A stretch of DNA of 13,876 nt. Source: Dehalococcoidia bacterium (lineage in GTDB: Bacteria; Chloroflexota; Dehalococcoidia; Lucifugimonadales; Lucifugimonadaceae). The notes under the pieces are model-generated. The model was given only the letters and a program-made list of their open reading frames with translations. It was not told where the DNA came from and did no database searches. Numbering within the stretch: the stretch's first letter is position 1; each line of letters opens with the position of its first letter. The stretch lies in NCBI GenBank assembly GCA_028278465.1, contig JANQEF010000239.1:1-13876 (forward strand), written 5' to 3'. Below, piece after piece: positions 1 to 5,915 of this stretch. The translations under genes and the position numbers were made by a program.

Positions 1-2
1 CA

Positions 3-599
3 ACCACTGGCTCGGGACCTGTCTCGGAAGCATCGCTCGGCTACCTCAACTCGCTCGATGCCGGCATCTGGTTCGAGGGACCGTCTGACGGCGTCGGCCG
101 CAAGGGCCCGGCAGCTTACGGCGACTCGTTTGTGCCGACGCTCGACGAATTCCTGCAGCGCTACGAGGGCAACGTGAACCTGCACCTGGAGCTGAAGTCG
201 CACGAGCAGGAGCTTGTCGAGAAGGTTGCGGCGCTCATTCACGAGCATGACTGGACGAAGCCGGAGTCGCCGGACGGTCCCGGCGTCGGGATCAGCTCGT
301 TCGATGCCTCGCAGATCTGGCGGTCGAAGAACACGATGCCGCACCTCGACCACGGCTTCCTCCTGCGACGGATCACCCAGCTCGATTGCGAGCTTGCCGT
401 GAGCCTGGGCTGCTCAGGCATCTACCCGAACGCATCGACGGTCACGGAGGATGATGTGAAGACGGCGGTGCGCAACGGGCTGACGGTGCGCACGTGGGGA
501 GTCCAGTCAGAGGACGACCTGCTGGGCGCATTCAGGTCAGGCGCGGCCGGGACGACGGTGGACTGGCCGTTGAGGGCGAAGAAGGCGCTGGAGGGCTGA
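3..599 (+). CDS. Glycerophosphodiester phosphodiesterase, C-terminal part (5' end outside window)
   Basis: An open frame enters from the left edge and gives 198 visible residues before TGA. The visible part reads as the C-terminal two thirds of a GDPD-family TIM barrel, which hydrolyses glycerophosphodiesters to glycerol 3-phosphate and an alcohol. Supporting motifs in family order are the LDAGIWFEG segment, the PTLDEFL segment, and NLHLELKS, whose Glu and Lys are conserved in the family. Further on come a FDASQIW strand and the C-terminal VRTWGVQ and AAGTTVDWP segments, which match the usual W-x-V and G-x-x-T-D-x-P end of the barrel. The N-terminal His-Arg-Gly catalytic motif lies outside the window. 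An internal GTG at 132 is not the start, because clear family homology continues upstream of it. It converges on the small minus-strand gene that ends 24 bp later. Confidence 0.88.
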   Translation, partial: TTGSGPVSEASLGYLNSLDAGIWFEGPSDGVGRKGPAAYGDSFVPTLDEFLQRYEGNVNLHLELKSHEQELVEKVAALIHEHDWTKPESPDGPGVGISSFDASQIWRSKNTMPHLDHGFLLRRITQLDCELAVSLGCSGIYPNASTVTEDDVKTAVRNGLTVRTWGVQSEDDLLGAFRSGAAGTTVDWPLRAKKALEG

Positions 600-623
600 G
601 TCGCCCGTGTCGATCGATCAGCG

Positions 624-821
624 CTATCGCCTGGCGATGACCATCTGCACGGCTATCCCCCCGACGATACCGGCGCCGACCCCGATGAGGATTGCCGCCG
701 TAGCGTCGTCGGTGGCGAGGCGGGCGATGAGGCCGGCAGCGAAGCCGGCGAGTATCGCCGCAGCTGCCGACAGCCTGCTTCTGCGTGATCGGCTATTCGA
801 CTCTTCCGGCTGCTCAGACAC
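624..821 (-). CDS. Small two-helix membrane protein, unknown function
   Basis: This 65-residue protein starts at GTG, and the start is fixed by a perfect AGGAGG (829-834) seven bases upstream. The first 18 residues are polar and rich in Ser, Arg and Glu. Two hydrophobic Ala/Gly/Ile-rich segments follow, at about residues 19-36 and 43-61, and the protein ends in Arg-Arg. Small-residue spacing (GFAAG, GVGAGIVGG) is of the glycine-zipper type that lets helices pack closely. It sits 30 bp downstream of a similar small gene and is probably in the same transcript. I do not recognise a family. It resembles small AtpI/AtpZ-like or generic glycine-zipper proteins only in size and layout, and there is no ATP synthase context here. 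Confidence 0.6.
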   Translation of the reverse strand: MSEQPEESNSRSRRSRLSAAAAILAGFAAGLIARLATDDATAAILIGVGAGIVGGIAVQMVIARR

Positions 822-828
822 TTTTTTG

Positions 829-834
829 CCTCCT
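829..834 (-). promoter_or_regulatory. Perfect Shine-Dalgarno deciding a GTG start
   Basis: AGGAGG on the minus strand lies seven bases before the GTG at 821. It makes that codon the start of the small membrane protein, even though an overlapping minus-strand frame is also open here. Confidence 0.75.
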
Positions 835-851
835 GCAAGGGCCGGAATATA

Positions 852-1082
852 TCACCGCGACGTCTTGCCACGTTGCAGCCAGATGTAGATCAGCATCGTC
901 AAAATGAACCCGGCGCCGAGCCCCATGAAGAGCCCCGCCACTAGCTGTTCGGTCAGGAACCCGACGCCCATGCCAAACAGTAGGCCGCCGGGGACCGCCA
1001 TCCCGGCGATGAGCCACGAGTCGTCTTCTTTTTCTTCTTCCTTGTTTCTCGGTCTTTCCGGCTGATCGTTCTGTGTCGACAT
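852..1082 (-). CDS. Small glycine-zipper two-helix membrane protein, unknown function
   Basis: The ATG at 1082 gives 76 residues. It is preferred over an in-frame ATG 54 bases upstream because GGAG lies just before it. The first 24 residues are highly charged (a NKEEEKEDD run). Two hydrophobic segments follow, at about residues 25-41 and 45-64, with Gly repeats (GGLLFGMGVG, GLFMGLGAG) and a Trp-Leu-Gln-Arg-Gly-Lys end. The layout matches the gene 30 bp downstream: polar N-terminus, two Gly-rich helices, basic C-terminus. The two may be an old duplication or partners in one membrane complex. No family is recognised and the function is unknown. Confidence 0.62.
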   Translation of the reverse strand: MSTQNDQPERPRNKEEEKEDDSWLIAGMAVPGGLLFGMGVGFLTEQLVAGLFMGLGAGFILTMLIYIWLQRGKTSR

Positions 1083-1169
1083 GTTTTCTCCGTGCATCGT
1101 TGAAGGCGGGTAAGGGGTTTCCAGGGTGAGCGGCATTCGTTTTGCGTACGATTGCTACCACGTAGGTAG

Positions 1170-1970
1170 TTAACCGGAAAAGCGCTCAAGCAGGTTACTG
1201 AGACCCTCGCGTAGGGTCGCTACATACCAATCCTTAGCGGTCTCACGTGTTACAGGCCCAAGCCAGTCGCGCACTCGACGAATCAACCCGATGCTGACTC
1301 GGACTTTGTCCACATCGTGGGCCAGCAAGTACTCTTCAAGGTCATCTAAGTCTTGCAGCAGTAGTTCAGGCCCCATTCTGCCCCATCTCGATTGTTGTTC
1401 GGCCAGGATGTCTTGAGTCACTTGCCTGACCTGTGCAATCGCGTGCAACTGAAGCTCCAAACTGGAGCTGATCGTCGGTGGGGCAGACTCGATTAGGTCT
1501 GAAAGATCGTCAACGGAATCGATTGCCGATTCAGCGCTTATCAACTCAGGGAATTGCTCCGACGGAACTGGTTGGATCGACGCGAAGAACACGGAAGTGC
1601 GCAGGTTCAGAGATGGCTCAGGAGAGAACGCGTGGAACAGTTCCACTTCGTATCCGTTTGAGTCCCTCGTACTACGCCCGTCATCAGGATCTTCCAGAAT
1701 GAGCTGTGCAAGCTTGCTGTCGCTGTCGATAGCGTGGAGTCCGGAGCCGTCACTCTGCTTCGGGCCTCGGAAAATTCCTCCCCAAAGGAATGAATCCCAG
1801 ATTGGATTTTCGGTCAGAATCTTCGAGTGAGCTTCGATTTCCTGCATGCTCAGCGGCGTAGCTTTAAGGAACTCCTCGACGTCAAGTTTGCCTGACCAAA
1901 GATCGGCCGTACCGTGTCCTGAATAGGCGCCGATCCCGCTGATCCGCCCAGTTGTCGAAATCGTATTCAT
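1170..1970 (-). CDS. Hypothetical protein, no family recognised, lower GC
   Basis: The frame opens at 2012, but the ATG at 1970 is the better start (266 residues). It has GGGAG eight bases upstream, whereas the ATG at 2012 has no ribosome-binding site. The protein is soluble and acidic with no signal peptide or membrane segment. Residues 1-30 are Gly/Ser/Thr-rich. A middle part holds many Trp and Phe residues (IWDSFLWGGIFRGP). The C-terminal 90 residues are helical and charged (DLDDLEEYLLAHDVDKVR, then LREGLSNLLERF). The helical end is the kind of domain often seen in effectors or defence accessory proteins, but no motif supports a function. Its GC content looks nearer half than the roughly 60-65% around it, so recent acquisition is possible. 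An inverted repeat lies just upstream. Confidence 0.7.
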   Translation of the reverse strand: MNTISTTGRISGIGAYSGHGTADLWSGKLDVEEFLKATPLSMQEIEAHSKILTENPIWDSFLWGGIFRGPKQSDGSGLHAIDSDSKLAQLILEDPDDGRSTRDSNGYEVELFHAFSPEPSLNLRTSVFFASIQPVPSEQFPELISAESAIDSVDDLSDLIESAPPTISSSLELQLHAIAQVRQVTQDILAEQQSRWGRMGPELLLQDLDDLEEYLLAHDVDKVRVSIGLIRRVRDWLGPVTRETAKDWYVATLREGLSNLLERFSG

Positions 1971-2000
1971 CTGATCTGCTCCCAACCTGTGAGAGTTCAC

Positions 2001-2036
2001 GATCACGGACATCGAAGTGGTTTCCGAGCCGTGATC
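2001..2036. promoter_or_regulatory. Inverted repeat upstream of the orphan gene
   Basis: GATCACGG (2001-2008) and CCGTGATC (2029-2036) are exact inverted copies 20 bases apart. The right arm extends into the perfect palindrome GTGATCAC (2031-2038). It lies 31 bp upstream of the ATG at 1970, where an operator would be expected. No regulator is encoded beside it, so this is only a candidate site. Confidence 0.35.
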
Positions 2037-2174
2037 ACTAGCGGTTCGAGTTTAGTCCCAAGCGGGATTTGAACCAAGAACTTCCAGACGGTATCCGTGA
2101 CCTCAGTCCTATGCGAGTAAACTGCGCCCGCACCACGTAGCCACAAGCCTCTTAACTCCAAGGAAAAGACCGGC

Positions 2175-3371
2175 ATGAACATCACCGCAGTTCGCCTACG
2201 CAAAGTCAGCGGCACCATGGAGACCGACGGCGTCTTCTGGGAGGAGCGCCTCGTCCAGCCACTCGACGTCTACGAGGAGTTCAGGCAGAAGACGCCCGCC
2301 GCGTGGGGCAACCAGGTCGACGATAAGCACTACAAGCTCTCCGCAGTGTTCGTCGAGATCGAGACCGACGACGGCGCGTCAGGCCGCGGCGGTCCGATGG
2401 ACGAATCGGTCGCCTACATCGTGGCCCGGCAGCTGAGGCCGTTGCTGATGGGCCGCGACGCCTTCGCGCACGAGTTCCTGTGGGACGTGATGCACCGGGC
2501 GCTGGTCCACGGCAGGCAGGGTGAGGCGATGATGGCGATTTCGGCCGTCGACTGCGCGCTGTGGGACCTGAAAGGCCGCGCGCTCGGCCAGCCCGTTTAC
2601 CGACTCCTGGGCGGACCGACGCGTACCGAAGTACCTGCGTACGCCTCGATGCTCGGCAACGCCGTGCTCGACCCCGGCCTTGTACGGGAGCGGGCGAAGC
2701 AGACGCAAGAAGCCGGCTACACGGCGCAGAAGTGGTTCTTCCGCCACGGCCCGATGTCAGGCCCGGAAGGGCTCGCCAAGAACGTCGAGATGGTGCGCAC
2801 TCTGCGGGAGACGCTGGGGCCGGACGACGACATCATGCTGGACTGCTGGCAGAGCATGGACCTCAACTACGTTGTGAAGCTGGCGGAGCGCATCGAGGAG
2901 TATGAGCCGCGCTGGCTGGAGGAGGTTGCGATGCCGGACCGCATCGACACCTACCGCCAGGTGCGCCAGTCCATCTCGATCCCGGTCTCGGGCGCCGAGC
3001 ACGAATACACGCGGTGGGGCTTCAAGCGATTCGTCGACCAGGAGGCGCTCGACATCCTGCAGCCAGATATCTACTGGGCGGGCGGCTTGAGCGAGACGCT
3101 GAAGATCGCCGCGTACGCCACGACGCACGACCTGATCACGATTCCGCACGGCCATTCGACGCCGGCCGGCATCCACTTCTCGGTCACGCAGTCGCCGATT
3201 CACACGCCGTACCAGGAGTACCTGGTGAAGTGGAACGCGGTGCACCAGCACTTCCTTGCGCACCCGCTGATGCCGGAGAACGGGATGATCAAGGCGCCGT
3301 CGGCTCCGGGCATCAACATGGACCTGGACCGGGAGAAGATCGAGGCGGAAGAGGAGTTCATGCCGGCGTAG
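2175..3371 (+). CDS. Enolase-superfamily sugar-acid dehydratase, L-rhamnonate dehydratase-like
   Basis: This 398-residue protein is full length for the mandelate racemase/muconate lactonizing group. It should remove water from an aldonic acid to give a 2-keto-3-deoxy acid in the cytosol, using Mg2+. The N-terminal capping domain covers about residues 1-145 and the barrel follows. Visible active-site elements are Lys186 in QKWFFRHGP, Asp223 in MLDCW, Glu249/Glu250 in WLEEV, Glu275-His276 in SGAEHE, Asp298 in LQPDIYW and His325 in IPHGHS. The order and spacing from MLDCW to the C-terminal NGMIKAP segment follow E. coli RhmD closely from memory, so rhamnonate or a related 6-deoxy or galacto-type acid is the best guess. 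The exact substrate cannot be read from sequence. It is followed 14 bp later by an SDR gene in the same direction, forming an operon. Confidence 0.87.
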   Translation: MNITAVRLRKVSGTMETDGVFWEERLVQPLDVYEEFRQKTPAAWGNQVDDKHYKLSAVFVEIETDDGASGRGGPMDESVAYIVARQLRPLLMGRDAFAHEFLWDVMHRALVHGRQGEAMMAISAVDCALWDLKGRALGQPVYRLLGGPTRTEVPAYASMLGNAVLDPGLVRERAKQTQEAGYTAQKWFFRHGPMSGPEGLAKNVEMVRTLRETLGPDDDIMLDCWQSMDLNYVVKLAERIEEYEPRWLEEVAMPDRIDTYRQVRQSISIPVSGAEHEYTRWGFKRFVDQEALDILQPDIYWAGGLSETLKIAAYATTHDLITIPHGHSTPAGIHFSVTQSPIHTPYQEYLVKWNAVHQHFLAHPLMPENGMIKAPSAPGINMDLDREKIEAEEEFMPA

Positions 3372-3385
3372 GGGGTGAGGCGAAG

Positions 3386-4147
3386 ATGAGCAGACTGGAA
3401 GACCGTGTTGCACTGATAACAGGTGCAAGTTCAGGAATTGGACGAACGACCGCGCTGAAGGTGGCCGAGGCCGGGGCGAAGGTCGTGATCGCGGCAAGAC
3501 GAGTCGACGAGTCGATGGAGGTCGTGGAATCGATTGAGGCGGGCGGCAGCAAGGCTCTGTTCATACAGACCGATGTCACAGACGAGTCACAGGTCGCGAA
3601 TCTCATAGACAGCACGGTGGATAGATTCGGTCGACTTGACTGTGCGTTCAACAACGCGGGAGTGGTTGTTGGAGCGGGAGAGGATTGGCTGGAAGCGCGT
3701 CCCGAGTTCTTTGACGAGGTCGTTGGCCCAAACCTTAAGGGCGTGTGGCTCTGCATGAAACACCAGCTGCGCGTCATGTCCGAACAGCAGAGCGGTTCGA
3801 TAGTCAACAACGCCTCGATAGGCGGCTATCGAGCCTGGACAGGGAACGAGGTTTACGGGGCCAGCAAGCACGGCGTGGTCGGATTGACTCGCCGCGCAGT
3901 CAACCGCTTCGGGCCGCTGGGGATCCGAATCAACACCCTGGGCACGGGTGTGATTCACACGAAGGTCTGGCAGGAGCGTTTCAACGACGACCCGGGGCTG
4001 CACGAAAGGGTTGCGGCGCGCATTCCTATGCGCCGCCTTGGTCGCGAAGAGGAACTGGCGAACGTGGTGATCTGGCTGTTTTCGGACGAGTCCTCGTACG
4101 TCAACGGCGCTTCGATCGCGGTCGACGGAGGATTGGCCGAGACATAG
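3386..4147 (+). CDS. Short-chain dehydrogenase/reductase (SDR), classical type
   Basis: The start is the ATG at 3386, preceded by GGTGAGG. The longer open frame from 3014 lies inside the dehydratase gene and is spurious. The protein has 253 residues, the usual length for classical SDRs. Motifs: TGASSGIG at 12-19 (nucleotide binding), a TDV at 62-64, NNAG at 89-92, Asn116, Ser144, and the catalytic Tyr157-x3-Lys161 in YGASK. Arg38-Arg39 after the second strand suggests preference for NADP(H), since NAD enzymes usually carry Asp there. The C-terminus (VNGASIAVDGG) is typical. Its place 14 bp behind a sugar-acid dehydratase suggests it oxidises or reduces a hydroxyl of the same sugar acid or of its keto-deoxy product. 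Related SDRs do this in the non-phosphorylating rhamnose route. Confidence 0.9.
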   Translation: MSRLEDRVALITGASSGIGRTTALKVAEAGAKVVIAARRVDESMEVVESIEAGGSKALFIQTDVTDESQVANLIDSTVDRFGRLDCAFNNAGVVVGAGEDWLEARPEFFDEVVGPNLKGVWLCMKHQLRVMSEQQSGSIVNNASIGGYRAWTGNEVYGASKHGVVGLTRRAVNRFGPLGIRINTLGTGVIHTKVWQERFNDDPGLHERVAARIPMRRLGREEELANVVIWLFSDESSYVNGASIAVDGGLAET

Positions 4148-4151
4148 CCTC

Positions 4152-5210
4152 CTACTTCGACTTCTTACCGACGGACTTCGCGGTGACCTTCTTCTTGTCG
4201 GTCGCGTCGTTCTCACCACCCGCTGCGCTTCGGCTCACCGCCTCATCCTCCTCGGCGCGCAGCTCGGACGCGCTGGCGATCAGCAGCTCACGCACCGAGT
4301 CGGACAGCTCGCTCTCTTCCAGCACGTCCGAAGCGGTGCCCACGATCAGCGGGTCAGGCGGCCGCGCCACGGCCAGGTCCTTGTCCGGGTAAGGCAGCAG
4401 CGTCAGCGCCAGCCGCATGGCGTTCAGCCGGGCGCGCTTCTTGTCGTCCGACTTAATCACGTACCACGGCGATTCGGGTGTGTGGGTATAGAAGAACATC
4501 AGCCGCTTGGCATCGGTGTACTCGTCCCACTTGTCGATAGACGCGCGGTCAACGGGGCTTAGCTTCCAGCGCTTCAGCGGGTCGTTGATACGCGCATCGA
4601 ACCTGCGGCGCTGCTCCTCGCGGCTGACCGAGAAGTAGAGCTTGATGAGCCGGATTCCGCTGTCGACCAGCATCTTCTCGAAGAGCGGCGCCTGGCGGGT
4701 GAACTGCAGGTACTCGGCAGGCGTTGAGAAGCCCATCACCTTTTCGACGCCGGCGCGGTTGTACCACGACCTGTCGAACAGCACGAGTTCGCCGCCGCTT
4801 GGCAGGTGCTCGATGTAGCGCTGGAAGTACCACTGCGTCCGTTCTTCGTCCGTTGGTGTGGTGAGAGCAACGACGCGTGCGTAGCGGGGGTTCATGTGCT
4901 CCATGAACCGCTTGATCGTGCCGCCTTTGCCTGCCGCGTCACGCCCTTCGAAGACGATCACGACCTTCTGGCCGGTCTCCTGCACCCAGCTCTGCATCTT
5001 GAGCAGCTCGACCTGCAGTTCCTGTTTCGCTTTCTCGTACTGAGCGCGCTTGAGTTTCCAGGTGTACGGGTAGATGCCTTCCGAGAAGACGGCGAAGCGG
5101 ATGTCAGGGTCTTCCGGGTCTTTCTGGGCCGCGCCGCTGCTGGCGTCGATGAACTCGGCGCCTGTGATGCCGGTGGCGCCGTCTTTGGAGTTGGAGCTGG
5201 GATTTGCCAC
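4152..5210 (-). CDS. ppk2: Polyphosphate kinase 2 (PPK2)
   Basis: PPK2 enzymes transfer phosphate between polyphosphate and nucleotides; class cannot be fixed here, but class I (nucleoside diphosphate) is likely. With the GTG at 5210 as start the protein has 352 residues. AGGAAG lies upstream of that codon. The frame stays open to 5498, but the extra N-terminus is translated dispersed repeat (VIPDLIRNP-type), so it is rejected. Visible motifs in this numbering: Walker A GRDAAGKGG at 89-97, Walker B-like LFDRSWYNRAGVE around 144-156, and the lid segment with RRRFD and RWKLS at about 202-217. The first 45 residues are Gly/Ser/Asp-rich and probably disordered. The last 15 or so are Lys-rich, which may bind polyphosphate. 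The stop lies 5 bp from the stop of the convergent SDR gene. Confidence 0.9.
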   Translation of the reverse strand: MANPSSNSKDGATGITGAEFIDASSGAAQKDPEDPDIRFAVFSEGIYPYTWKLKRAQYEKAKQELQVELLKMQSWVQETGQKVVIVFEGRDAAGKGGTIKRFMEHMNPRYARVVALTTPTDEERTQWYFQRYIEHLPSGGELVLFDRSWYNRAGVEKVMGFSTPAEYLQFTRQAPLFEKMLVDSGIRLIKLYFSVSREEQRRRFDARINDPLKRWKLSPVDRASIDKWDEYTDAKRLMFFYTHTPESPWYVIKSDDKKRARLNAMRLALTLLPYPDKDLAVARPPDPLIVGTASDVLEESELSDSVRELLIASASELRAEEDEAVSRSAAGGENDATDKKKVTAKSVGKKSK

Positions 5211-5291
5211 GGGCTGCTTCCTGGCTTTCGGTCGTTGCCTCGCCGCGGCGCGGGAGGTGACCAGCGATTTTACGGACTCACCGAAGGAGTC

Positions 5292-5313
5292 AAGATCGCA
5301 GCCGTGCGATCTT
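5292..5313. promoter_or_regulatory. Perfect hairpin upstream of ppk2
   Basis: AAGATCGCA and TGCGATCTT are exact inverted 9-base arms around a GCCG loop, about 80 bp upstream of the chosen ppk2 start. It could be a leader hairpin, an operator or part of the repeat field that begins here. There is no T-run on either side, so it is not a standard intrinsic terminator. Confidence 0.35.
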
Positions 5314-5334
5314 CGTGAACGATTGGATGATGGG

Positions 5335-5361
5335 GGATTCCGGATCAAGTCCGGAATGACA
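5335..5361. repeat. Dispersed 'VIPDLIRNP'-type palindromic repeat
   Basis: This 27-base element contains the perfect dyad ATTCCGGA (5337-5344) / TCCGGAAT (5350-5357). Read on the minus strand it encodes the well-known spurious peptide SVIPDLIRNP, a hallmark of a dispersed palindromic repeat found in many bacterial genomes. It marks the left side of the intergenic repeat field between ppk2 and the second dehydratase. Confidence 0.8.
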
Positions 5362-5369
5362 GATGGTTG

Positions 5370-5456
5370 GTAGGGGCGGTGCTTGCCCCGCCCGGTGACG
5401 CCGGAGGCGGCGCGTCTGTGTTTCCTGAGCGAAGCGCAGCGGAGTCGAAGGATCTC
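5370..5456 (+). repeat. Composite mosaic repeat, copy A (two modules)
   Basis: The left module (5370-5402) begins GTAGGGGC and has an inverted counterpart at 12021-12053 with about five differences in 33. The right module (5420-5456) begins GTTTCCTGAGCG and ends GTCGAAGGATCTC. It recurs at 11560-11597 and 12056-12093. Over the whole unit this copy aligns with 11510-11597 with only small changes. It is non-coding, and any open frames across it are translated repeat. Confidence 0.8.
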
Positions 5457-5466
5457 CGTTGCGGAC

Positions 5467-5506
5467 ACTCGCCCTGCCAAGGCGAGTTGGCCCCTCAAGA
5501 GACCCT
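5467..5506 (+). repeat. Third repeat module, first copy
   Basis: This 40-base segment begins ACTCGCCCTG and ends CTCAAGAGACCCT. It recurs with the same length at 12104-12143, in the same position just after the GTTTCCTGAGCG module. Further along, 5521-5543 (CACCCGAAGCTGGGAGGGA) is matched by 11980-12001, so the two repeat fields share several linked blocks. Confidence 0.65.
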
Positions 5507-5636
5507 CACCCGCAAACGGGCACCCGAAGCTGGGAGGGAGGATTTGTCGTCCCGAGCCGGGTACCCGCTTGCGGGTGTGAGGAACCCGGAGGGAGGGTCG
5601 ATCCTCATGGGCCTTCCGCTAAATCAGCAGAGAGTT

Positions 5637-5735
5637 TTCGACAGGCTCAGGGCGGGCTGGCGTTCTTCCCTCTCCCTCGATGGGAGAGGGATCGAGGGAG
5701 AGGGTGAAGTCACCTATCATCCTGAGCCTGTCGAA
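5637..5735. repeat. Nested inverted repeats (MITE-like, 'HPEPVEG' family)
   Basis: The outer arms TTCGACAGGCTCAGG (5637-5651) and CCTGAGCCTGTCGAA (5721-5735) are exact 15-base inverted copies. Inside them lie a second exact pair of 14 bases, CCCTCTCCCTCGAT (5668-5681) and its complement (5691-5704), around a 9-base loop. Translations of the outer arms give the familiar spurious peptides FDRLRA and HPEPVEG. A further 8-base dyad, TCTCTCCC/GGGAGAGA, follows near 5781-5801. The nested layout, without any coding frame of its own, fits a small non-autonomous palindromic element. Confidence 0.75.
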
Positions 5736-5853
5736 GGTTGAGAAGCGGTCGGCCTCTGGCCGACATCCCCTCTCTCTAACTCTCTCCCACAAGGGGAGAG
5801 AGGAAAACCCGCCACCCGCACCTGCCTGCGCACGGGCTTAGGCGTGGCGGACC

Positions 5854-5902
5854 GTCCCGGCTCTGCCGGGACCGGGCGCGGCGAGCAGCGCCCCTACCAA
5901 AA
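5854..5902 (-). repeat. 49-nt module downstream of the second dehydratase gene
   Basis: Read on the minus strand this starts TTTTGGTAGGGG 13 bases after the dehydratase stop codon and ends in the hairpin GTCCCGG-x5-CCGGGAC (5854-5872). It aligns without gaps to 11505-11553, which lies 7 bases after another gene's stop codon; I count 42 of 49 identical positions. The hairpin alone recurs at 11869-11887. It may stabilise or end the transcript, but there is no following T-run. Confidence 0.65.
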
Positions 5903-5915
5903 TCACCCACCGGCC

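Noticed and set aside
1155..1169. Hairpin CTACC-ACGTA-GGTAG right after the orphan gene's stop
   Set aside because: Only 5-base arms and no T-run; too weak to call a terminator.
2051..2080. tRNA T-arm-like sequence on the minus strand (GGTTCAAATCCCGC), suggesting a tRNA gene or attachment site
   Set aside because: The flanking bases do not pair into a T stem or acceptor stem, no D or anticodon arm is present, and no matching direct repeat was found on the other side of the orphan gene.
3014..3385. N-terminal extension of the SDR frame inside the dehydratase gene
   Set aside because: It lies in another frame of a well-supported gene, has Arg/Ala-rich shadow composition, and the SDR family starts at the ATG at 3386.
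5367..5741. Open frames with peptides such as VFPERS, FDRLRAG and HPEPVEG in the repeat fields, also 11507-11707 and 11829-12170
   Set aside because: These are translations of dispersed repeats, a well-known source of false protein calls.
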